Of a stretch of 20,475 bases of DNA, positions 1 through 7,796 are shown one piece after another. The translations under genes were made by a program, and so were the position numbers. Origin of the DNA: JBQTJJ01 sp052387235 (GTDB lineage: Bacteria > Actinomycetota > Acidimicrobiia > Acidimicrobiales > GCA-2861595). Location: contig JBQTJJ010000116.1 in the NCBI GenBank assembly GCA_052387235.1, positions 1 through 20,475 on the forward strand. Direction: 5' to 3'. The notes under the pieces were generated by a model. The model was not told where the DNA came from. It made no database searches and worked only from the letters and a program-made list of their open reading frames with translations. Each line of letters opens with the position of its first letter. Position 1 is the first letter of the stretch.

Positions 1-2
1 CG

Positions 3-87
3 TGTCGGAGGGGGGACTTGAACCCCCACGCCCTTGCGGGCACCAGCCCCTCAAGCTGGCGCGTCTACCTAATTCCGCCACTCCGAC
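3..87 (-). tRNA. tRNA-Leu (anticodon GAG)
   Basis: The reverse complement folds as a class II tRNA. The 7-bp acceptor stem GTCGGAG/CTCCGAC ends in discriminator A. The anticodon stem CCAGC/GCTGG encloses loop TTGAGGG, giving anticodon GAG, which reads CUC/CUU leucine codons. A long variable arm follows (TGCCCGCAAGGGCG), as expected for tRNA-Leu, and then a T arm with GGGGGTTCAAGTCCCCC. The 3' CCA is not encoded, because the discriminator is followed by CG. The gene is last in the co-directional minus-strand block, after the peptide transporter. In E. coli a tRNA-Leu(GAG) gene, leuU, also lies downstream of secG. Confidence 0.95.
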
Positions 88-116
88 CGGGCGCCCGTGG
101 CCTGGCGCGGTCGGTC

Positions 117-122
117 ACTGTA
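117..122 (-). promoter_or_regulatory. Possible -10 element for the tRNA-Leu gene
   Basis: On the minus strand TACAGT fits TANNNT and would start transcription about 22 nt before the mature tRNA 5' end. No good -35 hexamer is seen. A short inverted repeat AGGTCC-GAGC-GGACCT (127-142) sits where the -35 would be. The assignment is weak. Confidence 0.3.
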
Positions 123-172
123 GCGCAGGTCCGAGCGGACCTCCTCGGGGCTTTCGGTCGGATCCGCCCACT

Positions 173-215
173 CCCGAGTAAATAGCTCGCCATTCTGGCG
201 AGCTATTTACTCGGG
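173..215. terminator. Perfect 20-bp hairpin after the transporter operon
   Basis: A 20-base arm at 173-192 is exactly complementary to 196-215, leaving a 3-nt loop (TTC). It begins 8 nt beyond the stop codon of the last transporter-operon gene and lies upstream of the tRNA-Leu. Position suggests a transcription terminator working in either direction. No U-run follows on either strand, as is common in high-GC actinobacteria. The stem is clearly richer in A/T (AAATAGCT core) than its surroundings, which is unusual here. Confidence 0.65.
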
Positions 216-223
216 ACGGGGGG

Positions 224-1702
224 TCAGCGGTCGCGCCACCAGTCCCAGGCGTTCCAGGCGCCGCTGAGGGCGTAGCCGTTGGCCTCCACGCCCTCGAGGC
301 CGTTGCGCCACGCCACCACCGCGGTCGGGCGCCAGAGGGGGAGCACCAGGGCCTCGTCGCGGAGCTTGACCTCCAGGGCCTGGACGCCGGCCGGGTCGCC
401 GGCGTCGGCGGCGCGGGCCAGGGCCTCGTCGACCGAGGCCCACCGGCACGTCCAGCACGGCTGGGGGCCGTCGAACTGCAGCACGATGGCGGCCTGGTAG
501 GAGCCCTCGGCCAGCCAGCGCTCGACGCGGTCGGCCTCGGCGTTGCGCAGCTCCAGGCGCCCGCCGGCTGGGTGGGCCCGTTTCTGCATCGACCGCTGAA
601 GAGTGGCGGTCATGGGCTCCTCGACCTCGCCCACCAGGTCGACGGTGACCCCCCGCAGGCCGGCCGGGTCGCCGGCCTTCACGCCGGCCCACGCGCCGGC
701 GCCGGCACCCGCCGCACCGAACCCGTTGAGCACCGACGCCTCGCCCCGGAGCAGCGTCCCCACGAAGGCGTCCCGGTCCACGCTGGCCGCCAGCGCCCGG
801 CGGGCGTCGGGGCCGAGGCGGTCGGGCCGGGTGAGCAAGCCCACCCACCAGCCACTGCGGGGTTTGGCGTCCACCGAAACGCCCTTGATGGCCTCGAGCT
901 GGCGGGTGCGCACCGTGGCCGCCGGCGGCATCACCACGTCCAGCTCGCCCCTGGCCAGCAGCTGGCGCGCGGTCACGGGGTCGGGCACCAGGACCAGGCG
1001 CACCTCGTCGAGGTGGGGGCGGCCCCGGTACCAGCGCTCGTTGGCCTTCAGCACCGCCTCCAGGCCGGGCACGTGCGAGCCCAGCACGAACGGCCCGCCC
1101 CACACGCCGGGCCCGGGCGCGGTGACGGCGTCCGTCCCTGACCACAGCCGGCGCCAGCCCGGCAGGGGTTGGGTGAAGCGGAGGGTGATGGTGCCGTCGG
1201 GCGCCGGCCCGTCCACGCCGGCCACGAAGCGGGGGTCGGCCGACCGGCGCAGGTCGTCGGCACTGATTGCCGACCCGTCCGACCACACCGCCCCACGCCG
1301 GAACCGGATGGTGGCCGAGCGGGCGTCGGCGGCCTGCCCGTCGCTGCCCGGGGCCACGAGGGACGGCTCCCAGCGCCCGCCCGGTCCGGCCACGAACAGC
1401 TGGGGCAGCACGAGGGCCCGCACCGCCGCCCCGCCCAGGGTGGCGGCGCCGGGATCCGGCTCGCCCCACACCCCGACGCGGGCCGACCCCCCCTTCGGCC
1501 GGGAGGGCCGGGTGGTCGTGGTCGACCTCGCGGCACCCGACTGGGCCGATGGCTGGGCCGGCGACACCGACGACGTCGAGCGGGCCGACCCCGGGCCCGC
1601 CTCGTCCGACCCGCCGCGGCAGCCGGCGGCGAGGACGCACACCGCCAGCGCGAGCCCGAGGATCCGGCGTCGGGAGGCCGCCGGACGTCGCCGGATCACC
1701 AC
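224..1702 (-). CDS. Second ABC-transporter substrate-binding lipoprotein (family 5-like)
   Basis: This is a 492-residue predicted lipoprotein. An Arg-rich N-terminus and hydrophobic segment (about 14-27) end in lipobox LAAGC with Cys28, then a Ser/Thr/Pro/Gly linker. The body has the outline of family 5 (DppA/OppA-type) binding proteins: an early GxWGEPDP strand, a WSDG(S) segment matching the family's 'vWsDGtp' region, and a DARRALAASVDRDAF helix equivalent to the conserved '(v)RqAla.aiDRd' motif. It is somewhat shorter and more divergent than the 570-residue binding protein at the other end of the operon. Translation likely begins at tandem GTG codons, 16 nt after the upstream ATPase stop. 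It could bind a different ligand or have become an accessory lipoprotein. The family call is by motif only. Confidence 0.75.
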   Translation of the reverse strand: MVIRRRPAASRRRILGLALAVCVLAAGCRGGSDEAGPGSARSTSSVSPAQPSAQSGAARSTTTTRPSRPKGGSARVGVWGEPDPGAATLGGAAVRALVLPQLFVAGPGGRWEPSLVAPGSDGQAADARSATIRFRRGAVWSDGSAISADDLRRSADPRFVAGVDGPAPDGTITLRFTQPLPGWRRLWSGTDAVTAPGPGVWGGPFVLGSHVPGLEAVLKANERWYRGRPHLDEVRLVLVPDPVTARQLLARGELDVVMPPAATVRTRQLEAIKGVSVDAKPRSGWWVGLLTRPDRLGPDARRALAASVDRDAFVGTLLRGEASVLNGFGAAGAGAGAWAGVKAGDPAGLRGVTVDLVGEVEEPMTATLQRSMQKRAHPAGGRLELRNAEADRVERWLAEGSYQAAIVLQFDGPQPCWTCRWASVDEALARAADAGDPAGVQALEVKLRDEALVLPLWRPTAVVAWRNGLEGVEANGYALSGAWNAWDWWRDR

Positions 1703-1718
1703 GGAACTGGCCAGCGCC

Positions 1719-2765
1719 TCAGACGACCTCTCGCACCTCTGCGAAGTGGCAGGCCACGGGATGGCCCTGGCCCCGGTCGATCAGGGCCGGCTCCTCCCGG
1801 GCGCAGATCTCCTCCGCCTTCCAGCAGCGGGTGCGGAACCGGCAGCCCGAGGGCGGGTCCACCGGGCTCGGCACCTCGCCCTGCAGCACGATGCGGTGGC
1901 GCCGGCGCTCGGCCTGGGGGTCCGGCAGGGGCACGGCCGAGAGGAGCGCCTGGGTGTAGGGGTGCGAGGGGCGCTGGTACACGTCCTCCCGGGTCCCCGT
2001 CTCCATGATCTTGCCCAGGTACATCACCGCCACCCGGTCCGAGATGTGGCGCACCACCGACAGGTCGTGGGCCACGAACAGGTAGGCCACGCCCAGCCGG
2101 TCCTGGAGGTCCTCGAGCAGGTTCACCACGCCGGCCTGGATCGACACGTCCAGCGCCGACACCGGCTCGTCCAGGATGATGACCTTGGGCTCGAGGGCCA
2201 GGGCCCGGGCGATGCCGATGCGCTGGCGCTGGCCGCCGGAGAACTCGTGCGGGTAGCGGTTGCCGTGCTCGGGATTGAGCCCCACCAGGCGCAGCAGCTC
2301 CCGGGTCCGGCCCCGCACGTCGACCTTGAGGCTGTGGATCCTGAACGGCTCGCCCACGATGTCGGCCACCGTCATGCGCGGGTCGAGGGAGGCGTACGGG
2401 TCCTGGAACACGATCTGCAGCTCCCGGCGCAGCTTGCGCATCTCCCGGCGGCCGAGGGTCAGCAGGTCGACGTCGCCGAAGCGGACGGTGCCGGCGGTGG
2501 GCGCGTGGAGGCGCAGCACGCAGCGGGCCACCGTCGACTTGCCAGAGCCGGACTCCCCCACCAGCCCGAGGGTCTCGCCCGCGTAGAGGTCGAAGGAGAC
2601 GTCGCAGACGGCGTGGACGTCGCCCACCCGCCGGCGGACGAGCTCGCCCGCCATGACGGGGAAGTGCTTGACCAGGCCCCGGACGCTGAGCGCCGGCGTC
2701 CGGTCCCCGCCCAATGACGGCGGCGCCGGCGGGCCGGCGGGAGCGGGCGGCGGGCTCGAGCTCAC
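1719..2765 (-). CDS. Oligopeptide/dipeptide ABC transporter ATP-binding protein (OppF/DppF type)
   Basis: This 348-residue cytoplasmic ATPase would power peptide uptake together with the neighbouring ATPase. Visible motifs are Walker A GESGSGKS (70-77), Q-loop Gln121 in VFQDP, signature SGGQR (176-180), Walker B VIILDE (195-200) and switch His233. The C-terminal oligopeptide/dipeptide-transporter extension carries Cys308, Cys314, Cys321 and Cys339, a pattern that in this family is linked to an iron-sulfur cluster. The start is GTG at 2765, overlapping the upstream gene's TGA as GTGA. A longer in-frame start near 2912 would run well into the upstream ATPase gene and add a low-complexity non-homologous leader, so it was not used. 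Substrate (peptide, nickel or other) cannot be fixed from the ATPase. Confidence 0.93.
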   Translation of the reverse strand: MSSSPPPAPAGPPAPPSLGGDRTPALSVRGLVKHFPVMAGELVRRRVGDVHAVCDVSFDLYAGETLGLVGESGSGKSTVARCVLRLHAPTAGTVRFGDVDLLTLGRREMRKLRRELQIVFQDPYASLDPRMTVADIVGEPFRIHSLKVDVRGRTRELLRLVGLNPEHGNRYPHEFSGGQRQRIGIARALALEPKVIILDEPVSALDVSIQAGVVNLLEDLQDRLGVAYLFVAHDLSVVRHISDRVAVMYLGKIMETGTREDVYQRPSHPYTQALLSAVPLPDPQAERRRHRIVLQGEVPSPVDPPSGCRFRTRCWKAEEICAREEPALIDRGQGHPVACHFAEVREVV

Positions 2766-3787
2766 GGGGTGTCGACCTCCACCTGGAGCGCCTCGAGGTC
2801 CTCGGTGTAGTGGCAGGCCGAGCACTGGCCCATCGCACCCACCATGCGCAGCTCCGGTACTACCTCGGTGCACATCTGGCGCACGAAGCGGCAGCGGGGG
2901 TGGAAGGGGCATCCCGGGGGCGGGTGCAGGAGGCTGGGCGGGCTGCCGGCGATGGGGGTGAGCCGCTCGCGGCCCTCGCTGTCGAGGCGGGGCAGCGACT
3001 CAACCAGACCGAGCGTGTAGGGGTGGCGGGGCCGCACGAACACATCCTCCACGCCGCCCTGCTCCACGGCCCGGCCCGCGTACATCACCATGGTCCGGTC
3101 GGCCATGCCGGCCACCACGCCGAGGTCGTGGGTGATGAGGATGATGGCGGAGTGCACCGCCTCCTGGGCCCGCTCCAGCAACTCGAGGATCTGGGCCTGG
3201 ATGGTGACGTCGAGGGCGGTGGTGGGCTCGTCGGCGATGAGGACGTCGGGGTCGTTGGCGATGGCCATGGCGATCATGACCCGCTGGCGCATGCCCCCCG
3301 AGAACTGGTGCGGGTACTCGTGGGACCGGCGCTCGGCGTTGGGGATGCCCACCAGGTCCAGCAGCTCGACGGCCCTCCGCCACGCCGCCTTCCGCCCCGC
3401 GTCCCGGTGGTGGACCCGTACCGCCTCGGCGATCTGGTTGCCCACGGTGAACACCGGGTTCAGCGAGGTCAGCGGGTCCTGGAAGATCATCGCGATCTTG
3501 ACGCCGCGGTAGTGCCGCAGCTCGCCCTCCGGGATGCCCAGGATCTCCTTGCCCCGGAACCGCACGGACCCGGTCACCGTGGCCGTCTTCGGAAGCAGTC
3601 CCATGACGGCCATGACGGTGACCGACTTGCCCGAGCCGGACTCCCCCACGATGCCGACCACCTCGTCCTCGTCCACCGTGAAGCCCACGCCCCGCACGGC
3701 CCGCACCGGGCCGTCGGGCGTGGCGAAGGTGACGCTGAGGTCCTCGACCACGAGCACCGGCTCGCGATCGCCGGGCGCCGCGCTCAT
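2762..3787 (-). CDS. Oligopeptide/dipeptide ABC transporter ATP-binding protein (OppD/DppD type)
   Basis: This 341-residue ATPase is the first of the pair. Motifs in order are Walker A GESGSGKS (48-55), Q-loop Gln103 (IFQDP), signature SGGMR (163-167), Walker B VLIADE (182-187) and switch His220 (ITHD). The C-terminal opp/dpp extension contains GCPFHPRC with Cys293 and Cys299, then Cys306, Cys322 and Cys325, the probable iron-sulfur ligands of this subfamily. The ATG start overlaps the stop of the upstream permease as ATGA, and its own stop overlaps the next ATPase start as GTGA, so the three are probably translationally coupled. A much longer in-frame reading upstream lies inside the permease gene and has no homologous content. 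Confidence 0.94.
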   Translation of the reverse strand: MSAAPGDREPVLVVEDLSVTFATPDGPVRAVRGVGFTVDEDEVVGIVGESGSGKSVTVMAVMGLLPKTATVTGSVRFRGKEILGIPEGELRHYRGVKIAMIFQDPLTSLNPVFTVGNQIAEAVRVHHRDAGRKAAWRRAVELLDLVGIPNAERRSHEYPHQFSGGMRQRVMIAMAIANDPDVLIADEPTTALDVTIQAQILELLERAQEAVHSAIILITHDLGVVAGMADRTMVMYAGRAVEQGGVEDVFVRPRHPYTLGLVESLPRLDSEGRERLTPIAGSPPSLLHPPPGCPFHPRCRFVRQMCTEVVPELRMVGAMGQCSACHYTEDLEALQVEVDTP

Positions 3788-4719
3788 GCCCGCACCCGGT
3801 TGCCCTGGGGATCGAAGGCGTCCCGCAGGCCGTCGCCCACGAAGTTGACGCACAGCGAGATCAGCACCAGGTAGAGCCCGGGCAGGTAGAACAGCCACCA
3901 CCGGGTGGTGGAGGACGGCGCGCCCTCGAACACCAACCGCCCGAGCGAGGTGTCGGGCGGGGCGATGCCGAACCCGAGGAAGGACAGCGCCGTCTCGATG
4001 GCGATGGCGACGCCGACCAGCAAGGTGGCAGTCACGATGATGGGCCCCAGGCTGTTGGGCAGCAGGTGCCGCAGGATAATGCGGCGGTCGGTGGCGCCGA
4101 GGGCGCGCGCCGCCTCCACGAACTCGCGCTCCCGCAGCGACAGGAACAGCCCCCGCACCACCCGGGCCAGCGACATCCACGCCAGCGCCGCGATCACGAA
4201 CGACAGGGCCAGCCAGTTGCCGCTCTCGCCCCGGTAGCGCGCCGCCGCCACCAGGAGCACGGCCACGATCGGGATGGTGAGGAACAGGTCGGTGAAGCGC
4301 ATCAGCACCAGGTCGACGATGCCCTTGTAATACCCGGCCAGCGCGCCGATCAGGACCCCGAAGGAGGTGGAGAGCGCGGCCACCAGGAAGGCCACCATGA
4401 GCGAGCGACGGGCGCCGCGCAGGACCTGGGCGAACAGGTCGTGGCCGATGGCGTCGGTGCCGAACCAGTGGTCGGCCGACGGCGACGCGCTGAGCTCGGG
4501 GGTGAGGTCCTCGTAGCTGTAGCGGGCCACCGTCCCGCCGAGGAAGGACATGGCAACGAGGATGCACAGGACGACGAGGCTGGCGACGGCCAGCTTGTGG
4601 CGGAGGAAGCGGCGCAGGGTGCGCCGCCACTGCCGCTCGGCCTCGGTGCCGAACTCGACCAGGTGGTCGACGGCGGAGGGCTCGGGGATGCCGACAGGGG
4701 GCGGGATCAGGTCAGCCAC
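3784..4719 (-). CDS. Peptide ABC transporter permease (OppC/DppC type)
   Basis: This is a 311-residue inner-membrane permease. It has an N-terminal cytoplasmic stretch (1-42), a first membrane helix (about 43-62), an extracytoplasmic loop with the subfamily's HWFGTDAIGHDLFAQVL motif (84-100), then five further hydrophobic segments. The EAA loop VEAARALGATDRRIILRHLL (201-220) is the ATPase contact. Length is normal for DppC/OppC. The GTG start overlaps the end of the upstream permease by 8 nt. It pairs with the OppB-type permease to form the channel of the importer. Confidence 0.94.
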   Translation of the reverse strand: MADLIPPPVGIPEPSAVDHLVEFGTEAERQWRRTLRRFLRHKLAVASLVVLCILVAMSFLGGTVARYSYEDLTPELSASPSADHWFGTDAIGHDLFAQVLRGARRSLMVAFLVAALSTSFGVLIGALAGYYKGIVDLVLMRFTDLFLTIPIVAVLLVAAARYRGESGNWLALSFVIAALAWMSLARVVRGLFLSLREREFVEAARALGATDRRIILRHLLPNSLGPIIVTATLLVGVAIAIETALSFLGFGIAPPDTSLGRLVFEGAPSSTTRWWLFYLPGLYLVLISLCVNFVGDGLRDAFDPQGNRVRA

Positions 4720-5689
4720 CGCGCGTCCTCGGATCCAGGTAGCCGTACAAGAGGTCGGCGATGAGGTTGCACACCACCACCAGGATGGCCGCGACCAGGA
4801 GCCAGGCCTGGACGACGTTCACGTCCTGCACCTTGAGGGCCTCGATCAGCAGCCGGCCCATGCCCGTCCAGCCGAAGACGGTCTCGGTGATGACGGCCCC
4901 GCCCAGGATCCCGGCGAAGTCGATGGCCACCACCGTGACCACCGGTATGAGGGCGTTGCGCAGGGCGTGGCGGAACAGCACGCGCGGCCCGGACACGCCC
5001 TTGGCCCGGGCCGTGCGGATGTAGTCGGCGTTGAGCACCTCGAGCATGCTGCTGCGGTGGAACCGGCTCCACCCCGCCATCTGGATGAGGGCGAGGGTGA
5101 GGGTGGGCAGCAGCAGGTGCCCCACCCGGTCGCTGAAGGTGTCGAAGAAGCCGCCGGACAGCCCGGGGGTCTGCTCCCCCACCACGAAGAAGATGCGCCG
5201 GCCCAGCGCGTCGTTGACGCGCAGGCCGATGTCGCGCAAAACCGCGGCCATCCAGAACACGGGCATGGAGAAGCACACGAAAGCGAAGAAGGTGGCCCCG
5301 TAGTCGAACTTCGAATACTGCTTGAGGGCGGCCACCGACCCCACCGCGACGGCCAGCACCACGGCCAGGACCGTGGCACCGAGGACCAGGCGCAGGGTGA
5401 CGCCCAGGCGCCGGAACAGGAGCGGCCGCACCTCCTCGTTACCGTTGGAACGCCCCATGTCGCCCCGGACGATGCCCTTGACCCAGATGCCGTACCGCAC
5501 CAGGACCGGCTCGTCGAGATGCAGCGCGGCCCGGCGGGCCTGGATCGTGGCTTCCGACACGCCGGGGTTGAGGCGCAGGTTGGCGGTGGGATCGCCGCCG
5601 GCCGTGACCACGAGCATGAACACGATGAAGCTCGCGGCGATGATGACCGGGACCGAGATGGCCAGTCGGCGGAGCGTGAAGGCGAGCAC
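4712..5689 (-). CDS. Peptide ABC transporter permease (OppB/DppB type)
   Basis: This is a 325-residue inner-membrane permease. It has the typical N-terminal helix MLAFTLRRLAISVPVIIAAS, the short loop with GDMGRS (76-81) that follows it in DppB/OppB proteins, and an EAA loop around 222-249 (DYIRTARAKGVSGPRVLFRH). Hydrophobic segments lie near 9-30, 98-121, 133-151, 190-208, 248-270 and at the C-terminus. The GTG start has only a weak purine-rich upstream stretch (CGGAAG). It follows the binding-protein gene after 71 nt that contain a strong hairpin, which may lower permease expression relative to the binding protein. Confidence 0.93.
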   Translation of the reverse strand: MLAFTLRRLAISVPVIIAASFIVFMLVVTAGGDPTANLRLNPGVSEATIQARRAALHLDEPVLVRYGIWVKGIVRGDMGRSNGNEEVRPLLFRRLGVTLRLVLGATVLAVVLAVAVGSVAALKQYSKFDYGATFFAFVCFSMPVFWMAAVLRDIGLRVNDALGRRIFFVVGEQTPGLSGGFFDTFSDRVGHLLLPTLTLALIQMAGWSRFHRSSMLEVLNADYIRTARAKGVSGPRVLFRHALRNALIPVVTVVAIDFAGILGGAVITETVFGWTGMGRLLIEALKVQDVNVVQAWLLVAAILVVVCNLIADLLYGYLDPRTRGG

Positions 5690-5705
5690 TTCCGTTGGCC
5701 GGTAG

Positions 5706-5739
5706 GACGGCCCGGCGCCTCGGGCGGCGCCGGCCCGTC
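5706..5739 (-). promoter_or_regulatory. Intergenic hairpin between binding protein and permease genes
   Basis: GACGG-C-CCGGCGCC (5706-5719) pairs with GGCGCCGG-C-CCGTC (5726-5739) around a 6-nt loop, with one C/C mismatch. It lies entirely within the 71-nt gap of the operon. Such hairpins commonly protect the upstream message or attenuate transcription so that binding protein exceeds permease. That role is inferred from position. Confidence 0.5.
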
Positions 5740-5760
5740 ATGCCTTGCGGCCCTTCCTTC

Positions 5761-7473
5761 CTACTGGGTGGTGGCGGTGAGACCCCAGCGCGAGGCGTTG
5801 AAGAAGAATCCCTCGGATGTGGTGTTGTCCTCGATGTTGGCGTACTTGCCTGAGTACGCCAGGAGGCCGGCGGGCTTCTGGAAGAGCGGGATGTTGGGCA
5901 GGTCCTCCCAGAGCATCTCGTCGATCTTGTTCAGCGCCTCGGCCTGCTCCTCGGGGTCGAGGATCGTGGCTGCCTTGGCGATGGCCGCGTCCACCGCGGT
6001 GTTCTTGTACTTGCCGAAGTTCGACTCGCTGGTGGAGTCGTACTCCTGCTTGGCGGCGCTCACCTCGAACGGGGTCCCCACCCAGGCGAAGATGAACAGG
6101 TCGAAGTCGCCCTTGGAGCCCACGCTGCCGATGCTGTCGGGCTCGGCGAAGTTGTCGATCCTGATGTCGATGCCCACACCCTTGAGGTCGGCCTGGATGA
6201 GCTGCTCCAGCTGCTCCCGCAGCGGGTTGGGGGTCTTCACCCGGAGGCGGAACGAGAGCTTCTTGCCGCCCTTGGCGTAGATGCCGTCGCTCCCCTTGGT
6301 GAAGCCGGCCTTCTCCAGCGCGGCCGTGGCCTTGGCCGGCTGGCGGGTGGCGTAGTCCTGGCCGTGGGCCTCGTACTCGGGCTGGTTCGACATGTAGAGC
6401 CGGTTGTCGAGGCGGCTGGCCTTGGCCGAGAACGGCTTCATGAGCGTCTCTACGTAGCGGTCGCGGTCGATGCCCCACGCCACGGCCTGGCGGACCTCCT
6501 TCACGGCCAGGAGCTCGTTCTCGAAGTTGAAGTCGAGGTGCTCCCAGGTGGGCCCGAAGTTCACCTCGCTCTTGACCCCGGGGATGGCCTCGATCTTCTG
6601 CACCAGGTCCACCTGCGGCTGCGGGTAGATCACCTGGACCTCGTCGTTGGCCAGGGTGTCGGGATGCGAGGCCGGGTCCGGGATCATCCGGTAGACGATG
6701 GTGTCGAGCTTGGGCCGCTCACCCCAGTACTTGTCGTTGCGGACCAGCGTGTAGTGGTCGCCCTTCACGTAGTCCTTCAGCTTGTAGGGCCCGGCCGACG
6801 CGCCCGGGTCGGCGTCGAACCCGGTGTTCCAGCCGCCCTCACGGGCCTTGCCGATGTGGGCGGGCGGGATCGGGTCGCCGAACAGCCCCTCGTATTCCAC
6901 GTAGGGCTCGGAGAACGTCATCCGCACCGTCTTGGAGTCAACCTTCTCGAACTCGGTGACCTTGTCGAAGCCGGAGGTGCTGGCGCAGTCGAGGGCGGTG
7001 ATCTCCTCGCCGCTCTCCTCGTCCTTGGTGGTGGGCTCGCCCGGGTCGACCTTGCCGTTGCAGCTCTGGTAGTTCCATTCGAAATCGTCGGCGCTGAACG
7101 GGGTGCCGTCGTCCCACACCGCGTCCTCGTGGATCTTCCACTCGACCGTGAACGGGTCCTCGCTCACGACCTCGGCCGGTCCCGCCAGCAGCTCGGTGGG
7201 CTCGACGCTGAAGTCGGGCTGGGCCTGGTACGCCTCGGGCCAGATGCGACCGATGAGGTGGCGCAGCTCGAGCTGGTTGTCCTTGGTGGTGAGGTTGTTG
7301 AAGCCGGGGGACTCCTGCTCGGAGGCGTACGCGATCGTGCCGCCCTCCTTCACCTCGGTCGTCGCACCGGTGGTGCCGGATGAGTCCTCGTCGTCACCCC
7401 CGCATGCCGCCGCACCCAGCGAGACGCTGAGGAGGACGGCGAAAAGGATCTGGGAGCGCCTGCCTCGAAACAC
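5761..7473 (-). CDS. ABC transporter substrate-binding lipoprotein, family 5 (peptide/nickel type)
   Basis: This 570-residue lipoprotein is the probable primary ligand-binding subunit of the importer encoded just downstream. Its signal peptide VFRGRRSQILFAVLLSVSLG ends in AAAC (Cys24) and is followed by an acidic/Ser/Thr linker. The family 5 features are clear: GTIAYASEQESPGFNN at the N-terminus, 'VWDDGTPFSADDFEW', a YWGERPKLDTIVYRMIPD segment, and VRQAVAWGIDRDRYV. A sharply defined GTG start has AAGGAGG 7 nt upstream. An in-frame reading that extends to 8184 has no homologous content, overlaps secG and tpiA, and was discarded. The ligand is unknown. Confidence 0.93.
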   Translation of the reverse strand: MFRGRRSQILFAVLLSVSLGAAACGGDDEDSSGTTGATTEVKEGGTIAYASEQESPGFNNLTTKDNQLELRHLIGRIWPEAYQAQPDFSVEPTELLAGPAEVVSEDPFTVEWKIHEDAVWDDGTPFSADDFEWNYQSCNGKVDPGEPTTKDEESGEEITALDCASTSGFDKVTEFEKVDSKTVRMTFSEPYVEYEGLFGDPIPPAHIGKAREGGWNTGFDADPGASAGPYKLKDYVKGDHYTLVRNDKYWGERPKLDTIVYRMIPDPASHPDTLANDEVQVIYPQPQVDLVQKIEAIPGVKSEVNFGPTWEHLDFNFENELLAVKEVRQAVAWGIDRDRYVETLMKPFSAKASRLDNRLYMSNQPEYEAHGQDYATRQPAKATAALEKAGFTKGSDGIYAKGGKKLSFRLRVKTPNPLREQLEQLIQADLKGVGIDIRIDNFAEPDSIGSVGSKGDFDLFIFAWVGTPFEVSAAKQEYDSTSESNFGKYKNTAVDAAIAKAATILDPEEQAEALNKIDEMLWEDLPNIPLFQKPAGLLAYSGKYANIEDNTTSEGFFFNASRWGLTATTQ

Positions 7474-7490
7474 CGTGGGACCTCCTTGTG

Positions 7491-7508
7491 TGGTCCCGAA
7501 TGGGACCA
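7491..7508. terminator. Short hairpin between secG and the binding-protein gene
   Basis: A perfect inverted repeat TGGTCCC-GAAT-GGGACCA lies in the 59-nt gap after secG and just before the Shine-Dalgarno of the binding-protein gene. It may be a weak terminator or an mRNA processing/stability element separating the core operon from the transporter operon. No U-run follows. Confidence 0.4.
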
Positions 7509-7532
7509 ACTGCTGATGTAGCCCCCCCTGGG

Positions 7533-7763
7533 TTACTGAAGGCGTATGGCGAGGATGGTCGTCGTGAAGGCGAACACGACCGCGGTGGAGACGGTGATGC
7601 GGTCGAGGTTGCGCTCGACGACGGTGGACCCCGCCGCTGCACTCCCCATGCCGCCTCCGAACATGTCCGACAGGCCGCCTCCCCGCCCGCTGTGCAGCAG
7701 GATCAGCAGCACCAGGAGGAGGGAGACGACGACGTGGACGACGACGATGACGGCGGTCAGCAC
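7533..7763 (-). CDS. secG: Protein-export membrane protein SecG
   Basis: This 76-residue protein is the small auxiliary subunit of the SecYEG translocon. It has two membrane helices (about 2-23 and 55-74) joined by a Gly-rich cytoplasmic loop with the SecG hallmark SGRGGGLSDMFGGGMGS (25-41). Length and topology match actinobacterial SecG. The start is GTG, 33 nt after the tpiA stop, in the conserved gap-pgk-tpiA-secG order. That context strongly supports the call. Confidence 0.93.
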   Translation of the reverse strand: MLTAVIVVVHVVVSLLLVLLILLHSGRGGGLSDMFGGGMGSAAAGSTVVERNLDRITVSTAVVFAFTTTILAIRLQ

Positions 7764-7796
7764 GGGGTATCAGGCTAACAGACGTTCGGGGGTCTA

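Noticed and set aside
603..2717. A 704-codon plus-strand open frame across the second binding protein and an ATPase gene
   Set aside because: It is antisense to two genes with clear family motifs. Its translation is His/Arg/Pro/Gly-rich low complexity, typical of a shadow frame in GC-rich DNA.
2765..4630. Long in-frame N-terminal extensions of the two ATPase genes
   Set aside because: They run back through the preceding genes in the wrong frame and have no homologous content. The overlapping ATGA and GTGA starts give normal family lengths.
4550..6280. A 576-codon plus-strand open frame
   Set aside because: Antisense to the permease and binding-protein genes; its translation is rich in His, Glu and Gly with no recognisable domain.
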